From contig WPDH01000070.1 of NCBI GenBank assembly GCA_019137255.1, forward strand, positions 32,983 through 96,982: a stretch of 64,000 nt of DNA, in the 5' to 3' direction. A program made the translations under genes and the position numbers. The notes under the pieces were generated by a model. It was not told the origin of the DNA. It was given only the letters and a program-made list of their open reading frames with translations, and did not search any database. Shown piece by piece: positions 34,827-44,755 of this stretch; within the stretch, counting starts at the first letter, position 1; the number at the start of each line of letters is the position of its first letter. Source of the DNA: Corinectria fuckeliana. Its lineage: Eukaryota > Ascomycota > Sordariomycetes > Hypocreales > Nectriaceae.

Positions 34827-35766
34827 ACCCAACTTACACGCCCCCCAACTGGAACCCGGGTTTCCCCTACACAGCATCCAATCTTATCGTTGTGGATCCA
34901 CCCGGGACAGATATTGAATTGGATACATCCATTCATTCCCATTCCCAGGGCACGATCCCACTGACTCGCCCGCCCGCAACCCGCCAGAGGCCGACGAACT
35001 AGCGGGTCAACCCCTCCAACCCCCCACCAAGGTGCCCTGGCTACCTACCCCTACGCAGCAGCTTACAGCGCTACCACAGCAGTTAGGTATGCCGGCTGAC
35101 TGCCAGTTGATGCAAGCAACAACCTCCGTTGGCACCATCGCTCCCCCTCAGGTCCTCTATCCTCGTCCTTCTCTTCCCGCAACTGCAGAAACACCAAGAA
35201 TCTTGCCATCTTCAGCAGTATCACCATCGCCGTCACCTTCAACACCTCCGCAGTCAACATCGTTCCGACAAAACCCTGGCTATACTCCAAACTCGGGTTT
35301 GACTCGCGATTACTACACTACCGCCGCCGCTATACCACCACCACTAATACCTATTCGTCCCACGCCCGGATCGCCCACGCCGGTCGCTCACAGATCACTC
35401 ATCCATCGCTCGTTCGCCCGCCTGCCCAGAACAGACGCCCAGGCTGCACCCGAACAAGCCCGGCGCTCGCCGTTTACCCCCACCTTGCGCCCACCGACGC
35501 CCTCCTCGAGCCCTCCAACGACCCCTTCGAGCGCTTCGTGCCCTTCCAAAGGCAGGCCAGCGAGAGGGACGGACCCTCTTTGCCGCCCGCTCCGCCGCCG
35601 CCTTCACGCAAGCATTCGCGCAACCCTCACCTCAGCCTCCGCCTCCGCTTCCGCGTTCCGAACCTGCTCCTCCTCTGCTTCAGCTGCTTCCATTTCCCCT
35701 TTCCTCCTCTACACTACCCCGCCTCGGCGCCTCCCACTCTCCCACACGTCGCCCTCACCTCCCGCC

Positions 35767-37741
35767 ATGCCCGAATATCGTCACGCCCGGAGCGGCAGTC
35801 TCAACAACGTTTCGTCCTCGTCCAACGGCAACGCCAACGGAGCCCAGGCCACTCCCATGACTCCCGCGTCCACCACCCCCCGCTTCGATGGGCCCCGAAG
35901 CCCTCCGAGTATGTTGCACACGGCCCCCCCCCCATGCGCGACGAGCCATCGCTCTCTCCGTCGCATCTTCCTTGTCCCACTCGCAACTGACCCAGCTCAT
36001 CATGACAGACACCGCTCACGTCCCGTGCAAGTTCTTTCGCCAGGGCGCTTGCCAGGCCGGCAATGCCTGTCCCTTTAGCCACGACCTCGGCGCTGCGGCC
36101 GAGAACGTCTGCAAATACTTCGCTAAGGTGCGTGCGCCATATCACCGGCGCCCTCATGTCGCCCGCTGCTACCCGCCACCCAACCCCCAATTCCCCTCCC
36201 CCCCCTGGCAACGCGTTGAATTCTAACAATTGCCTTTCGCCACACAGGGAAACTGCAAATTCGGACCCAAGTGCGCCAACATTCACGTCCTTCCCGACGG
36301 CCGACGCATCAACTACGGCAAGAATGGCGTCACGATAGGTACCTCGCCCATCAGTCTCGCCGGCCGGGCCAACCCCGCCTCCGCGCAGAACCAGCCCTCC
36401 ACCAGCGCCCTCACCACTTCGCTCTACCGCGCGGACGTCCCCGCGTACACCTCGGCCTATCCCTACGATGACCCGCAGCATAGTCTGGCCCGCCAGCCCA
36501 GCCTCGAGAATGGCCTGCCCACCATCGACATGTCGTACACCAGCTCCGCCTACGGCTCGCCTCGGGAGGAAGATTCCCGCTTCGGCCTTGCTCTGTCCCC
36601 CGTCAACGGCAAGGGCCTGTCGGTCCTCGACGCCCCTCTCCCCGCCTCGTTCGACTCCAATGGCATCTCCAACGCTGCCCGGTTCCCCGCCGCCCCGTGG
36701 CCCTCCTCGGTCCCTTCCAAATTCGGTCTCGAGTCACCTTCCCAGTCTTTCAGCAACGCCAAGGACTCCCGCACCTCCGAAACGCTCAAGCTGTTGCATA
36801 CCTCCGCCTTTGGCTCCTCGGAGCACCTCACCGCCCCCCTGCCCAACAGCCCGCCCAGCTCTCATCAGAGCAACGTGGATGAGTACTTTGGGAAACGAGC
36901 TATGCACTCGTCCCGCTTCTCCAAGCCACGAATGCTCAGCTCTAGCATGCCCAAGACCACATCTGTCGACAGAGACTGGGAGGCCGAATTCGCCTTTGGC
37001 GATGACGACGACAACCTCCCCGAGAACTACGTGCCCGAGAACCTGCAGGACCTGTTGACCCCCGCGGAAAAGGCCCGGAGGGGCTCGATGCGAGCCGACA
37101 GCGACGCAGGCCTAGACGGCCTCAGCAAGTACGGCAGCCCCATCGGGTCCAGCCCCAGCCGATGGGGACCCATGTTCCAGCGACAGAAGGAAGAGGAGGA
37201 TTCTACTCGGTCGGCGCGAGGTGCCGCCTCGGCGTTTGGCCATGTTGGCAGCCCATTGCGAAACTCGGTTCTCGCCCAAGAGATGAACAACTCCAACGGC
37301 CTGGTCCGCCCTTCCTCGTTGCGCAGCGGTAGCGATTCCATGTCAATGCTCTCTCAGCAACTCCAGCGCAACCACCTCGACGACAGCACCGGGGGATCTA
37401 GCCCGTTGCTACACCCGTCAGCTGCTCGAGGTCCCGTCAGTGCCATCAGCCCCATCAGCCCCATCGGTAGAGAGCGCGGCATCGAGCGCCACGTCTCGAG
37501 CGGCAGCATTAGCTCGACCATGAACAGGTTCACCACACCCATCAACGAGGATGATGAGATGTTCCACATGGAGGGCATGGAGGAGGATGGCGAAACGTCC
37601 ACGGCCGCCAAAACCCCGAAACGGTCGTCCGCCGGCCTGAGCATGGGTGCCTGGAGTAGCTATGCCGGGGTTGTGTCGGGCAAGGGCCAGACCAATGGCA
37701 CCAAGGGACCAAGGGACTCGGTACCAGTCAGTGGTCGATGA
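35767..37741 (+). CDS. CCCH-type zinc-finger RNA-binding protein
   Basis: Two tandem CCCH fingers near the N-terminus suggest an RNA-binding regulator, in the manner of yeast Lee1 or S. pombe Cps3. Exons 35767-35908, 36009-36127 and 36248-37741 give 584 aa. Finger 1 is C54-x7-C62-x5-C68-x3-H72 (CKFFRQGACQAGNACPFSH); finger 2 is C82-x7-C90-x5-C96-x3-H100 and spans the second intron. The remaining 480 residues are Ser/Pro-rich and disordered, with many SP sites (AISPISPIGR) and an acidic patch (FGDDDDNLPENYVPENLQDLL). The C-terminus is SSYAGVVSGKGQ. The start MPEYRHARSGSLNN was chosen as the first Met of the protein-like sequence; the open frame continues upstream to 35032 with UTR-like composition. 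Confidence 0.88.
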
Positions 37742-39243
37742 ACTGGTGCCTAGGTTCTGATGTGGATTTCTCTCCTCGAATGGACGATGTCAATACGACG
37801 ACAATAAAACGAGCCATGCTTGGGTAATAGCTGATAGACGACCATGGCAAGGACGCTGACCGGCTACAACCACCTCAAAAATACCATCAACGGCTATACG
37901 ACACCGTTGGATTTCCTCCAACATGGAGTACGCAGATTTGCATCACCCTTTAGGCTCTCCATTCAGCAGCATTGACCTTTTACGGAAAGAGAAAATCAGG
38001 TGTTTCATTGCAAGTCTTTGGCCTCGGACTCCAAAAGGATACAGGATACACGGCGTGGAGTTTTTATATATTTTTTTGTTTATTTTTCCATCTCAGGGAT
38101 GGGGGAGTTTGCCCTTTGGTTGTTTTGTTTTGGCCCGCTTTGGTTCTTTACATGGGGTGGTCATCTACGCTCGACATGTGAGAGCGAAGGAGATTGATTT
38201 GCTGCAATTCACAGCCCCATATGCTCTGTGGCTTCTCGGTATTGCTATATCGGGAGCCAAATGGCCAGGGATGTATGTAGTGACGGTTTTCGGGCTAATC
38301 GATGCGAGCTGGGCTTTGGTTCTGGTGTTTGGGGGTTTCTGGATTCCCAAAAATACAAGCGTTATGAGATAGGGGAGACGGCGGATTGGTTGCCTTAAAG
38401 CAGGGGCAGACGAGATGACGGATGACTCGCTGCGACACGACGCCGAGAGTATGTATGGCACGTATACATGTACAGAGGAAGAAGATTTGAGAGAATCTGG
38501 CTATTTATTTGGAGAGGTGCATGATGCATGGAACGGAAGCGATGGGAAATGAATTTACGGGAGCCGTGTTTAAGTATACGATCACTATTGAAGGGAACAT
38601 ATGATGCTCCAAGGGGAATACATGACGCAACTCCGCTGAAGGTACTATTAAGATCCCTGGTGGTGCATGTTTGACCAAGTGATTGGAGGAGAGGCTGACC
38701 GTAGTGGCGAATGGGGTTGTCGGATGTGTCTGCCAGGGGTTGATAGTCTCATTGATAACATAGTCAAACGTCCGCAATAGGTAGAGACGGAGGGTAAGTG
38801 AGCATAAGATTTCTATACACTAGTACAAGCCCCAGACATTCAAAGCCCAGACAGTCAAACCCGAGGTTCAAGGGCCACGACGATTCACACAACTCTCCCC
38901 GAGGCCGCGCATCAGCTTCAACTCGGGACTGCTGCTTGATGAGAGGGGAAATTAGGCCCATCCCGCCTGGAAAAACCAAACACAAATCCCCTTCCCCTTA
39001 AGCTGACCTACTCCCGCTCGTCGTCATCTCTTCTCAGCTCTGTTACTAAAAACCCGCTTGGTGGTGGTCCAACCCGAGAGAATGGTGACGCGCCGGAAGC
39101 CCCTCCCCTGTCGGCGCCTTTGCACAAGACGGTTTCTTGGGGTTTTTTTTTTTGGGCTCCCAACATGTCCAAGATGCAAAGGGGGGTTTTCCTGATATGG
39201 GGGGTTTAATTGTACATGGGGGTGATTTATGGGAGTGGAGAGT
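37742..39243. other. Intergenic between convergent CCCH gene and ACP
   Basis: 1.5 kb of 3' flanks. T-rich sequence lies near 38060-38090. An open frame at 37923-38372 (149 codons) is hydrophobic, but its tryptophan/phenylalanine bias comes from T- and G-rich DNA and I do not accept it as a gene. Confidence 0.45.
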
Positions 39244-40000
39244 TTAGTTGGCGTCGGGCTGCTTGAGGATGTACTCGACGGCTTGCTCGACTGGAGAGAA
39301 GAGCGAGTTAGGTGGGGTCGTGTTAACTAGAGGGGAATAGAGACATACCCGAGTGAATAGTGTCGGCATCCTTATCGGGAATCTCGATGCTAAACTCCTC
39401 CTCGATGGCCATGACAACCTCAACGGTGTCGAGGCTGTCGAGGCCGAGGTCGTTGGCGAAGTGAGCGGTGGGCTTGATCTGTTGACGGGGGTTAGATGGA
39501 GGTCCTATGGGTTTCGTGGGAGGGCGACTAAGGAGGGTGTTATCGGGGACGTACGTTGGTGACATCGTTGACCTGTGAGGGAGAGTGGTTAGCTTCTGTG
39601 TCCGAAGATGATTCGTGGGCCGGGGGATGATGGGAGTAGATGCGGCCATGGCAGACGAGATGCCACGAGAACAACGCTTGAAGCGTCGAACCCTGTCATG
39701 CTTCTCCCATGCATCCGACGAATAGACCGAATTGACCGGCCACATCTCCCAGTCCCCTCACTATTCCCCGGGGAAGCTCACCTTGTCAAAGCCCTGTAGC
39801 AAGCTAACAATGCGGCCCTCGACCTCCTCCTTGTTGAGAGCACCGCCGGCGCTGTACATGCGCACGGCCTGGAAGCTCTGGATCTTGGGCATGACGGCGA
39901 CCCGGGGCGCGGCGGCGAAGGCGGTCCTTTGCGCGATGGCGGGCCGGAGGGCGGCACGGGCGGCGGCCGAGGCGGAGCGGAGGACGGCGGAGCGGAACAT
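39244..40000 (-). CDS. Mitochondrial acyl carrier protein (complex I NDUFAB1 subunit)
   Basis: Carries acyl chains on a phosphopantetheine arm for mitochondrial fatty-acid/lipoate synthesis and for LYR-protein assembly, and is also a complex I subunit. Exons on the minus strand are 40000-39782, 39572-39555, 39478-39349 and 39290-39244, giving 137 aa. The second exon is only 18 nt (VNDVTN). An Arg/Ala-rich presequence (MFRSAVLRSASAAARAALRP) precedes the carrier domain. DLGLDSLDTVEVVMAIEEEF holds the attachment site Ser94. Introns are 209, 76 and 58 bp. The end reads VEYILKQPDAN. A CACGTG box lies about 175 bp upstream of the start codon. Confidence 0.95.
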
Positions 40001-40174
40001 GGCTGCAGTCGGTTTCTCAATTGCTGGTGGGGGAGGGAAGAAGGAGGGAAGGTGGGTGGCTGGTGGCGGGCGGGCGGGTTGATGAGGTTCGGGGGATGCT
40101 GGAAGTGGTGATGATAAATTTCTCGTTGTTGGAGGTCGCGGAGAGTCGGAGCAGCTAAGCTGGGATTGGAGCGT

Positions 40175-40180
40175 CACGTG
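40175..40180. promoter_or_regulatory. CACGTG E-box upstream of ACP
   Basis: CACGTG in the context TCACGTGCG, about 175 bp before the ACP start codon. The same nine bases occur upstream of NDUFS8. This is a Cbf1/bHLH-type target; its role is inferred. Confidence 0.4.
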
Positions 40181-41021
40181 CGCCCGGGTACGTACTTTGT
40201 ACCCGCGGTGTAAACGTCAGTTTGCGATGCTGTGCCGTTATTGGATCGTGGGTCCCGAGGATAAGTATTCCTGGGGTGCGGGTTGGGGGCAGGGCCGTGG
40301 CTTTTTGAAGGGCCATGAGGGTTGAATGAACACTAAAGCTGAACGATGAGAAGCGGGATATTTCGTTTCTATTATGCAGCCCTTTTCGGATTTTTAAAGG
40401 CGTTTTTGAGCGCTCAATTGCTGTGTAGGGCCCAAGGTCTGGCTGTCTCCCCCATGTTTGTTCTGCCAAAGTCAGCATAATCGACTTGGCCCTCATTGGT
40501 CCCGCTTCCCTGGGGGTAGAACTGGGCGTATTAGTTGTACTTTGTTGTCGAGGTCTATGGGATGCATGGGCAGGTAGGTAGCTGAAGTCGCAAATGAGCT
40601 GAGCGATCCCATAACTGGTGGCAGGTAGGAAGTGCAACTCAACGAGACGCAGACCTGGCTGACTCTATGTGAATATTCGTGCCAGCATCTCAAGCCGGTA
40701 TGAGAAAGGGACGTCCCGTCATAGACTACTTGAGTCACCAGCCTCCAAGTAAAGAATTAGACAAACGTGGGGACTCTACCTCGTGTGAGTTGTAATACTC
40801 GAATAGTGCACACCTGTTTAGCAAGCACCTCCAGGAACTGCCATCCATCCCCTTAAGTTTGCGGATCCTGTACGGCCTCGCGTGTCCGCTCTCTAACACC
40901 CCGGGCCGTTCTCCCGTAAAACCGAGCAATCAACTACAAACCAGTTGAGACTCCACGTTTCAATATCCGATAGACGGGATGGCTTTTGGTTCCACAGCAG
41001 GGGTGGCCCTCGGGGCAAACT

Positions 41022-41066
41022 CGTATTCCGTGCAGACGTATTCCGTGCAGACGTATCCCGTGCAGA
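41022..41066. repeat. 15-bp tandem repeat, three units
   Basis: CGTATTCCGTGCAGA twice, then CGTATCCCGTGCAGA. Located about 260 bp upstream of the carboxypeptidase start. Confidence 0.9.
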
Positions 41067-41233
41067 CACTTACACGTCCAAGTTAGTAGGTAGCTAGGCA
41101 AAGCAGTATCTGAGAAGGAGCGATCGGATCACAAGTCCTGTGACGTGGAAGGTTGACAGTGATTCACTGCGTCTTTCCTCACTTGGCAACTGCCTACTTA
41201 GGTACCTTAGGCAGGAGGGAAGAGAGAGCACCG

Positions 41234-41246
41234 CTATATTATATTC
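41234..41246 (+). promoter_or_regulatory. TATA-like element of the carboxypeptidase gene
   Basis: CTATATTATATTC about 85-95 bp upstream of the ATG at 41328; position suits a core promoter. Confidence 0.4.
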
Positions 41247-41327
41247 TCATCCATCCTGCAACTCTACAACCAACCTCACCTTAGCACAACCAACAGACCT
41301 AGCCCTTCATCATCAGCTTCCTTCACA

Positions 41328-42656
41328 ATGAAGCTCTCCTCCATCCTCACCATCGCAGCCTTGGCCGCAGGCGTCTCGCCCTGCCTCATCCCCTCCGACT
41401 TCAACCCTGGCCTCAACGCCCTCCGCACCTCGCAGCTTCCCCGTGGTGACATCCCCGTTGGCTCTGGCGACCGCTTCGGCAACGGAACAATGGCCCCCGC
41501 CGGCCTGGGCGTGCACGACCGCGACCTCAAGTCGATCCTCAACACCCGCGAGATCCCCTCGGCCCTCCGCGGCCTGAAGCGCACCTTCAAGCGCGATGTC
41601 ACGCTCTTCACGTCCCCGTACAAGACATTCGAGAACGTCTCGCTCACAGGGGCGCGCGTTGGCCACGATCCCCGCGTCTTCATCATGTCTGGCATCCACG
41701 CCCGTGAGCGTGGCGGCCCCGACGATGTCGTCTACTTCCTGTCCGACCTGCTGCATGCCCGCCTCGCGCGCTCCGGCGTCCGCTACGGCAACCGAAGTTA
41801 CTCGCACCGCCAGGTTGTCGCTGCGCTGGATGCTGGCATCGTCATCTTGCCGTTAGTGAACCCCGACGGCGTGGCCCACGACCAGGCGACCGACTCGTGC
41901 TGGCGCAAGAACCGCAACCCGGCGAGCGCCGCAAGCAACAGCTCAGGCGATGCCGAGATAGGTGTCGACCTGAACCGCAATTTTGACTTTGTCTGGAACT
42001 ACACCAGCGCCTTCAGCCCAAAGGCCGACCTCTGGGCTACCGCGTCGGATGACCCTGGCAGCGAAGTCTTCCACGGCACAGCACCACTATCCGAGCCCGA
42101 GACACAGAGCGTGGGGTGGGTGCTGGACTCTTTCCCCAGCCTGTCGTGGATCCTCGACCTGCACTCGTTTGGCGGAGCCATCATGTACGGCTGGGGCGAC
42201 GACAACGCCCAGACGAAAGACCCCAGCCAGAACTTCACCAACACCGCCTACGACGGGAAGCGCGGCATCGTGGGTACCGATCCCCCGGACAGCAAGTACC
42301 GCGAGTACCTGGAGGCCAAGGACCTCAACGCCCAGCGCACGCTGGCCAAGCGCATGCAAAAGGCCATGGCGTCGGCGGGCCGCACGCCATACGTGGTGCA
42401 GGAGTCGGTGTCCCTGTACCCGACATCGGGCACCAGTACCGACTATGCCCTAGGCCGGTACTACGGCCGACAGTGCGGCGCCGGCAAGGTGCGCGGGATA
42501 CCACTCGAGTTTGGCGGGGAGAGCACCGCGGCGCCGTGCCCGTTTTATCCCAGCAAGGAGCAGTATCACCAGTGGATGAGAGAGGTGGGTGCCGGACTGA
42601 TGGAGCTGATGTTGAGTGCGGCCAAGGAGGGCAAGGTGGAGAGATGGGAGTGCTGA
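41328..42656 (+). CDS. Secreted zinc carboxypeptidase (peptidase family M14)
   Basis: Extracellular metallopeptidase that removes C-terminal residues. An intronless 442-aa frame starts with the signal peptide MKLSSILTIAALAAGVSPC. The zinc ligands are H124 and E127 in GIHARERGGPDD and H279 in LDLHSFGG. Substrate-binding Arg/Asn are in DLNRNFD (214-220). The likely catalytic glutamate is E394 in IPLEFGGE. NPDG (178-181) and conserved Cys residues (C191, C383, C404) also fit. Several N-glycosylation sites are present (NRSY, NSSG, NYTS). A short propeptide may end near the KR/KRD sites at 84-90. The GPLEF-type catalytic region and D-x-x-L-x-S context differ from digestive carboxypeptidase A, so specificity is not called. 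Confidence 0.93.
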   Translation: MKLSSILTIAALAAGVSPCLIPSDFNPGLNALRTSQLPRGDIPVGSGDRFGNGTMAPAGLGVHDRDLKSILNTREIPSALRGLKRTFKRDVTLFTSPYKTFENVSLTGARVGHDPRVFIMSGIHARERGGPDDVVYFLSDLLHARLARSGVRYGNRSYSHRQVVAALDAGIVILPLVNPDGVAHDQATDSCWRKNRNPASAASNSSGDAEIGVDLNRNFDFVWNYTSAFSPKADLWATASDDPGSEVFHGTAPLSEPETQSVGWVLDSFPSLSWILDLHSFGGAIMYGWGDDNAQTKDPSQNFTNTAYDGKRGIVGTDPPDSKYREYLEAKDLNAQRTLAKRMQKAMASAGRTPYVVQESVSLYPTSGTSTDYALGRYYGRQCGAGKVRGIPLEFGGESTAAPCPFYPSKEQYHQWMREVGAGLMELMLSAAKEGKVERWEC

Positions 42657-43118
42657 GTTTCGGTGTTATCAAGGACAGATGGTATTGACGTTGAGACGAG
42701 TTTGGGCTGCGATTACGGGTCAGCCAGACGCATGTCATATCGGGAGCTTCAGACTCACCCCTGATATCCAACATTCACGATAAACTGCTCCTAAAGATTA
42801 GCATACGTTAGCAACTACACATGCTATGCTTTTGACAGCAACTCGCACTTCTGTCTCTTAGACGAACCAAACAGTGAAATGACCAGTGACAAAGGGCGTT
42901 TTGAAGCTCTAGATTATATACACGCCGCACCTCCCGTCCAGATGCCGCCCACTGCCCGCCGTCGAGTATCCGCTGTCCATCCGCCGCAGGGACCAAGACA
43001 AAATGTGCTGCTGCCCTCCAGGAAGTCCTACAACGACGAGAAGCCAGATACAAGGGAACCAAAACAGATAAAATGTGTCGTCGTGAGTTTTTTGTGGTGC
43101 CGTTGCGTTAGTTGTTGT
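42657..43118. other. Intergenic between convergent carboxypeptidase and NDUFS8
   Basis: 462 bp of 3' flanks; nothing recognised. Confidence 0.5.
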
Positions 43119-44207
43119 TTATCGGTACGGCGAGTCTGCTCGGATGGCGGCCACGAGCTCGGGCTCCCACTTGTCGCCGTTGGAAAGGAGTTTCTCTGTT
43201 GGAGGCGTGTTAGCCGAGGTGGTCTTGGCAAAACCGCGCATCTCCGGTCTGGGCCACTCGAGGGCTTGGAGATGCCCGGGACATGGTAAAAAAGGGACAA
43301 TGGCACTCGATTGAGCATCCACTGGCGGAGAACCGGGTAGGAAAGAAAAAAGAAAAAAGAAAAAAGGGAAAGTAGAGATGGAAAACGTACCCTTGTTGTA
43401 TAGCAGCTCCTCTCTCGTCTCGGTCGCGTACTCGGCGTTGGGGCTCTCGACGATGGCGTCGACGGGGCAGGATTCCTGGCAGAAGCCGCAGTAGATGCAC
43501 TTGGTCATGTCGATGTCGTAGCGCGTGGTTCGTCGGGAGCCGTCGGCTCGCTCCTCGGCCTCGATGGTGATGGCCTGGGCGGGGCAGATCTGTCGGGGGG
43601 TCAGTACGGACTGCTAGATGATGAGAGATTCGCGGGGGTCGCACGGCTTCGCAGAGCTTGCAGGCGATGCAGCGCTCCTCGCCCGAGGGGTATCGTCGCA
43701 GGGCGTGCTCGCCTCGGAATCGGGGGGAGATGGGGCCCTGGGGTTGCATCGGTCAGTCTACCGCCCGGACGGTCCGGGTGTGAGGCGTGTATCATACCTT
43801 CTCGAAGGGGTAGTAGATGGTGTAGCTAATGGCTCGTCAGCACAAAAACAGATGCCAACCAAGATCGTGCCAGGAAAGCCAAGGCATGGCCGTGCTACGT
43901 ACGGTGGTCGGAAGTACTGCTCGAGCAGGACGTACATCCCCCTCGCCATCTCGGTCATGAGGAAGAACTTGCCCATGCGATCGAGCGTGCTCTCGTTGTC
44001 CCAGGTCCACGTGACCTTCCTGCTGGTGCGGAAGTTGGCGGGCGGCGGGCCGTTGGGCGTGGCGTATCCGCGCACCTGGTGGTGCTGGTGCTGGTGCTGG
44101 TGCTGGGCTCGCAGCGCCATCATGGCGAGCGGCGAGCCGGCGGTGCTGGCCCGGGGCAGCTGTCGGCGCGCGAGCATGGCGGCGGCGGAAGAAGCCAGCG
44201 GCGCCAT
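43119..44207 (-). CDS. Complex I 23-kDa iron-sulfur subunit (NDUFS8, TYKY)
   Basis: Carries clusters N6a and N6b that pass electrons toward ubiquinone in mitochondrial complex I. Exons on the minus strand are 44207-43903, 43825-43798, 43737-43645, 43589-43391 and 43195-43119, giving 233 aa. The second exon is 28 nt and encodes (P)YTIYYPFEK. Two 4Fe-4S motifs are seen: C134-x2-C137-x2-C140-x3-C144P and C173-x2-C176-x2-C179-x3-C183P. The presequence contains a His-Gln run (AQHQHQHQHHQVRGYAT). The C-terminus ELVAAIRADSPYR is typical of fungi. The ATG at 44207 is preferred to one at 44273, because it starts a normal mitochondrial targeting sequence. Confidence 0.96.
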
Positions 44208-44755
44208 GGCGGGAGGAAAGGAAGGCCGGAGATGGAGAGCTAGGCGAGGCGAGGGCAATTGACGGCAGGCCAATTGGGCGGGTTGGGGTCGAGGCGGAAG
44301 CGTGAGGGCGGAGCGGCGAGGATTTGGACGTTGGTTTCGTGATGTGTCGGCTCGGAAAGTTGCTCAGGCCCGGGGGTGGGATTACAATGCTGGGCAGTTG
44401 ATTGGTGGCGGGCATCCGCGTGACAGATCACGTGCGGCTGCTTCCGCAACTGACCAACGGATTACGTCGATCATTGTCCAAGTTACGTCGTAATGCCGAC
44501 GACATGACTATTTTGCCACCTTTGTAAACGTAATTGTGTTCTATTGTCGTAGTATTATTAAAATGCACTTAGTAGTATGCCAGAGTCCCCTCAGTGTGCA
44601 AGTGTGAAGGTGTGAAAGTGCTCCCAGAAAGCCAATTCATTATCCGTGGTCCATGTAGTCGTTACGTCGTGTCTCGCGGGTATACATGTCTATCCTATCA
44701 TTGCCAACGCCAGCACATTACAGTAGATATCGTTCCATGCCAGACATATCAACGC
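44208..44755. other. Intergenic upstream of NDUFS8
   Basis: 548 bp between two minus-strand genes. CACGTG lies at 44429-44434. The rest is the NDUFS8 promoter and the 3' flank of the next gene. Confidence 0.5.
44429..44434. promoter_or_regulatory. CACGTG E-box upstream of NDUFS8
   Basis: CACGTG in the context TCACGTGCG, about 222 bp before the NDUFS8 start codon, identical over nine bases to the site upstream of ACP. Confidence 0.4.

Larger units (their letters stand above)
27193..35766. other. 8.6-kb interval without a recognised gene
   Basis: No open frame here shows protein-like composition, a domain or a consistent exon chain on either strand. It includes two TGA(G/C)TCA sites, a 24-bp tandem duplication, GT-rich stretches, a poly-G tract with undetermined bases, a GTACTTCGTAC-type palindrome at 34253-34265, a 13-bp tandem repeat and, from about 34.7 kb, pyrimidine-rich sequence that probably includes the 5' UTR of the CCCH gene. 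Base composition is ordinary rather than AT-rich, so this is not an obvious RIP-mutated repeat. Confidence 0.6.
40001..41327. other. Divergent intergenic between ACP and carboxypeptidase
   Basis: 1.3 kb. It contains the CACGTG at 40175-40180, the palindrome GTACTTTGTAC at 40192-40202, a 15-bp triple repeat and a TATA-like element before the carboxypeptidase gene. No gene was recognised. Confidence 0.5.

Noticed and set aside
35032..35766. In-frame extension upstream of the CCCH protein
   Set aside because: Pro/Ser/Thr-rich translation of pyrimidine-rich DNA, typical of a 5' UTR; the sequence from 35767 starts the protein-like part.
37923..38372. 149-codon hydrophobic frame after the CCCH gene
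   Set aside because: Hydrophobicity results from T- and G-rich sequence, and there is no orthologue-like motif.
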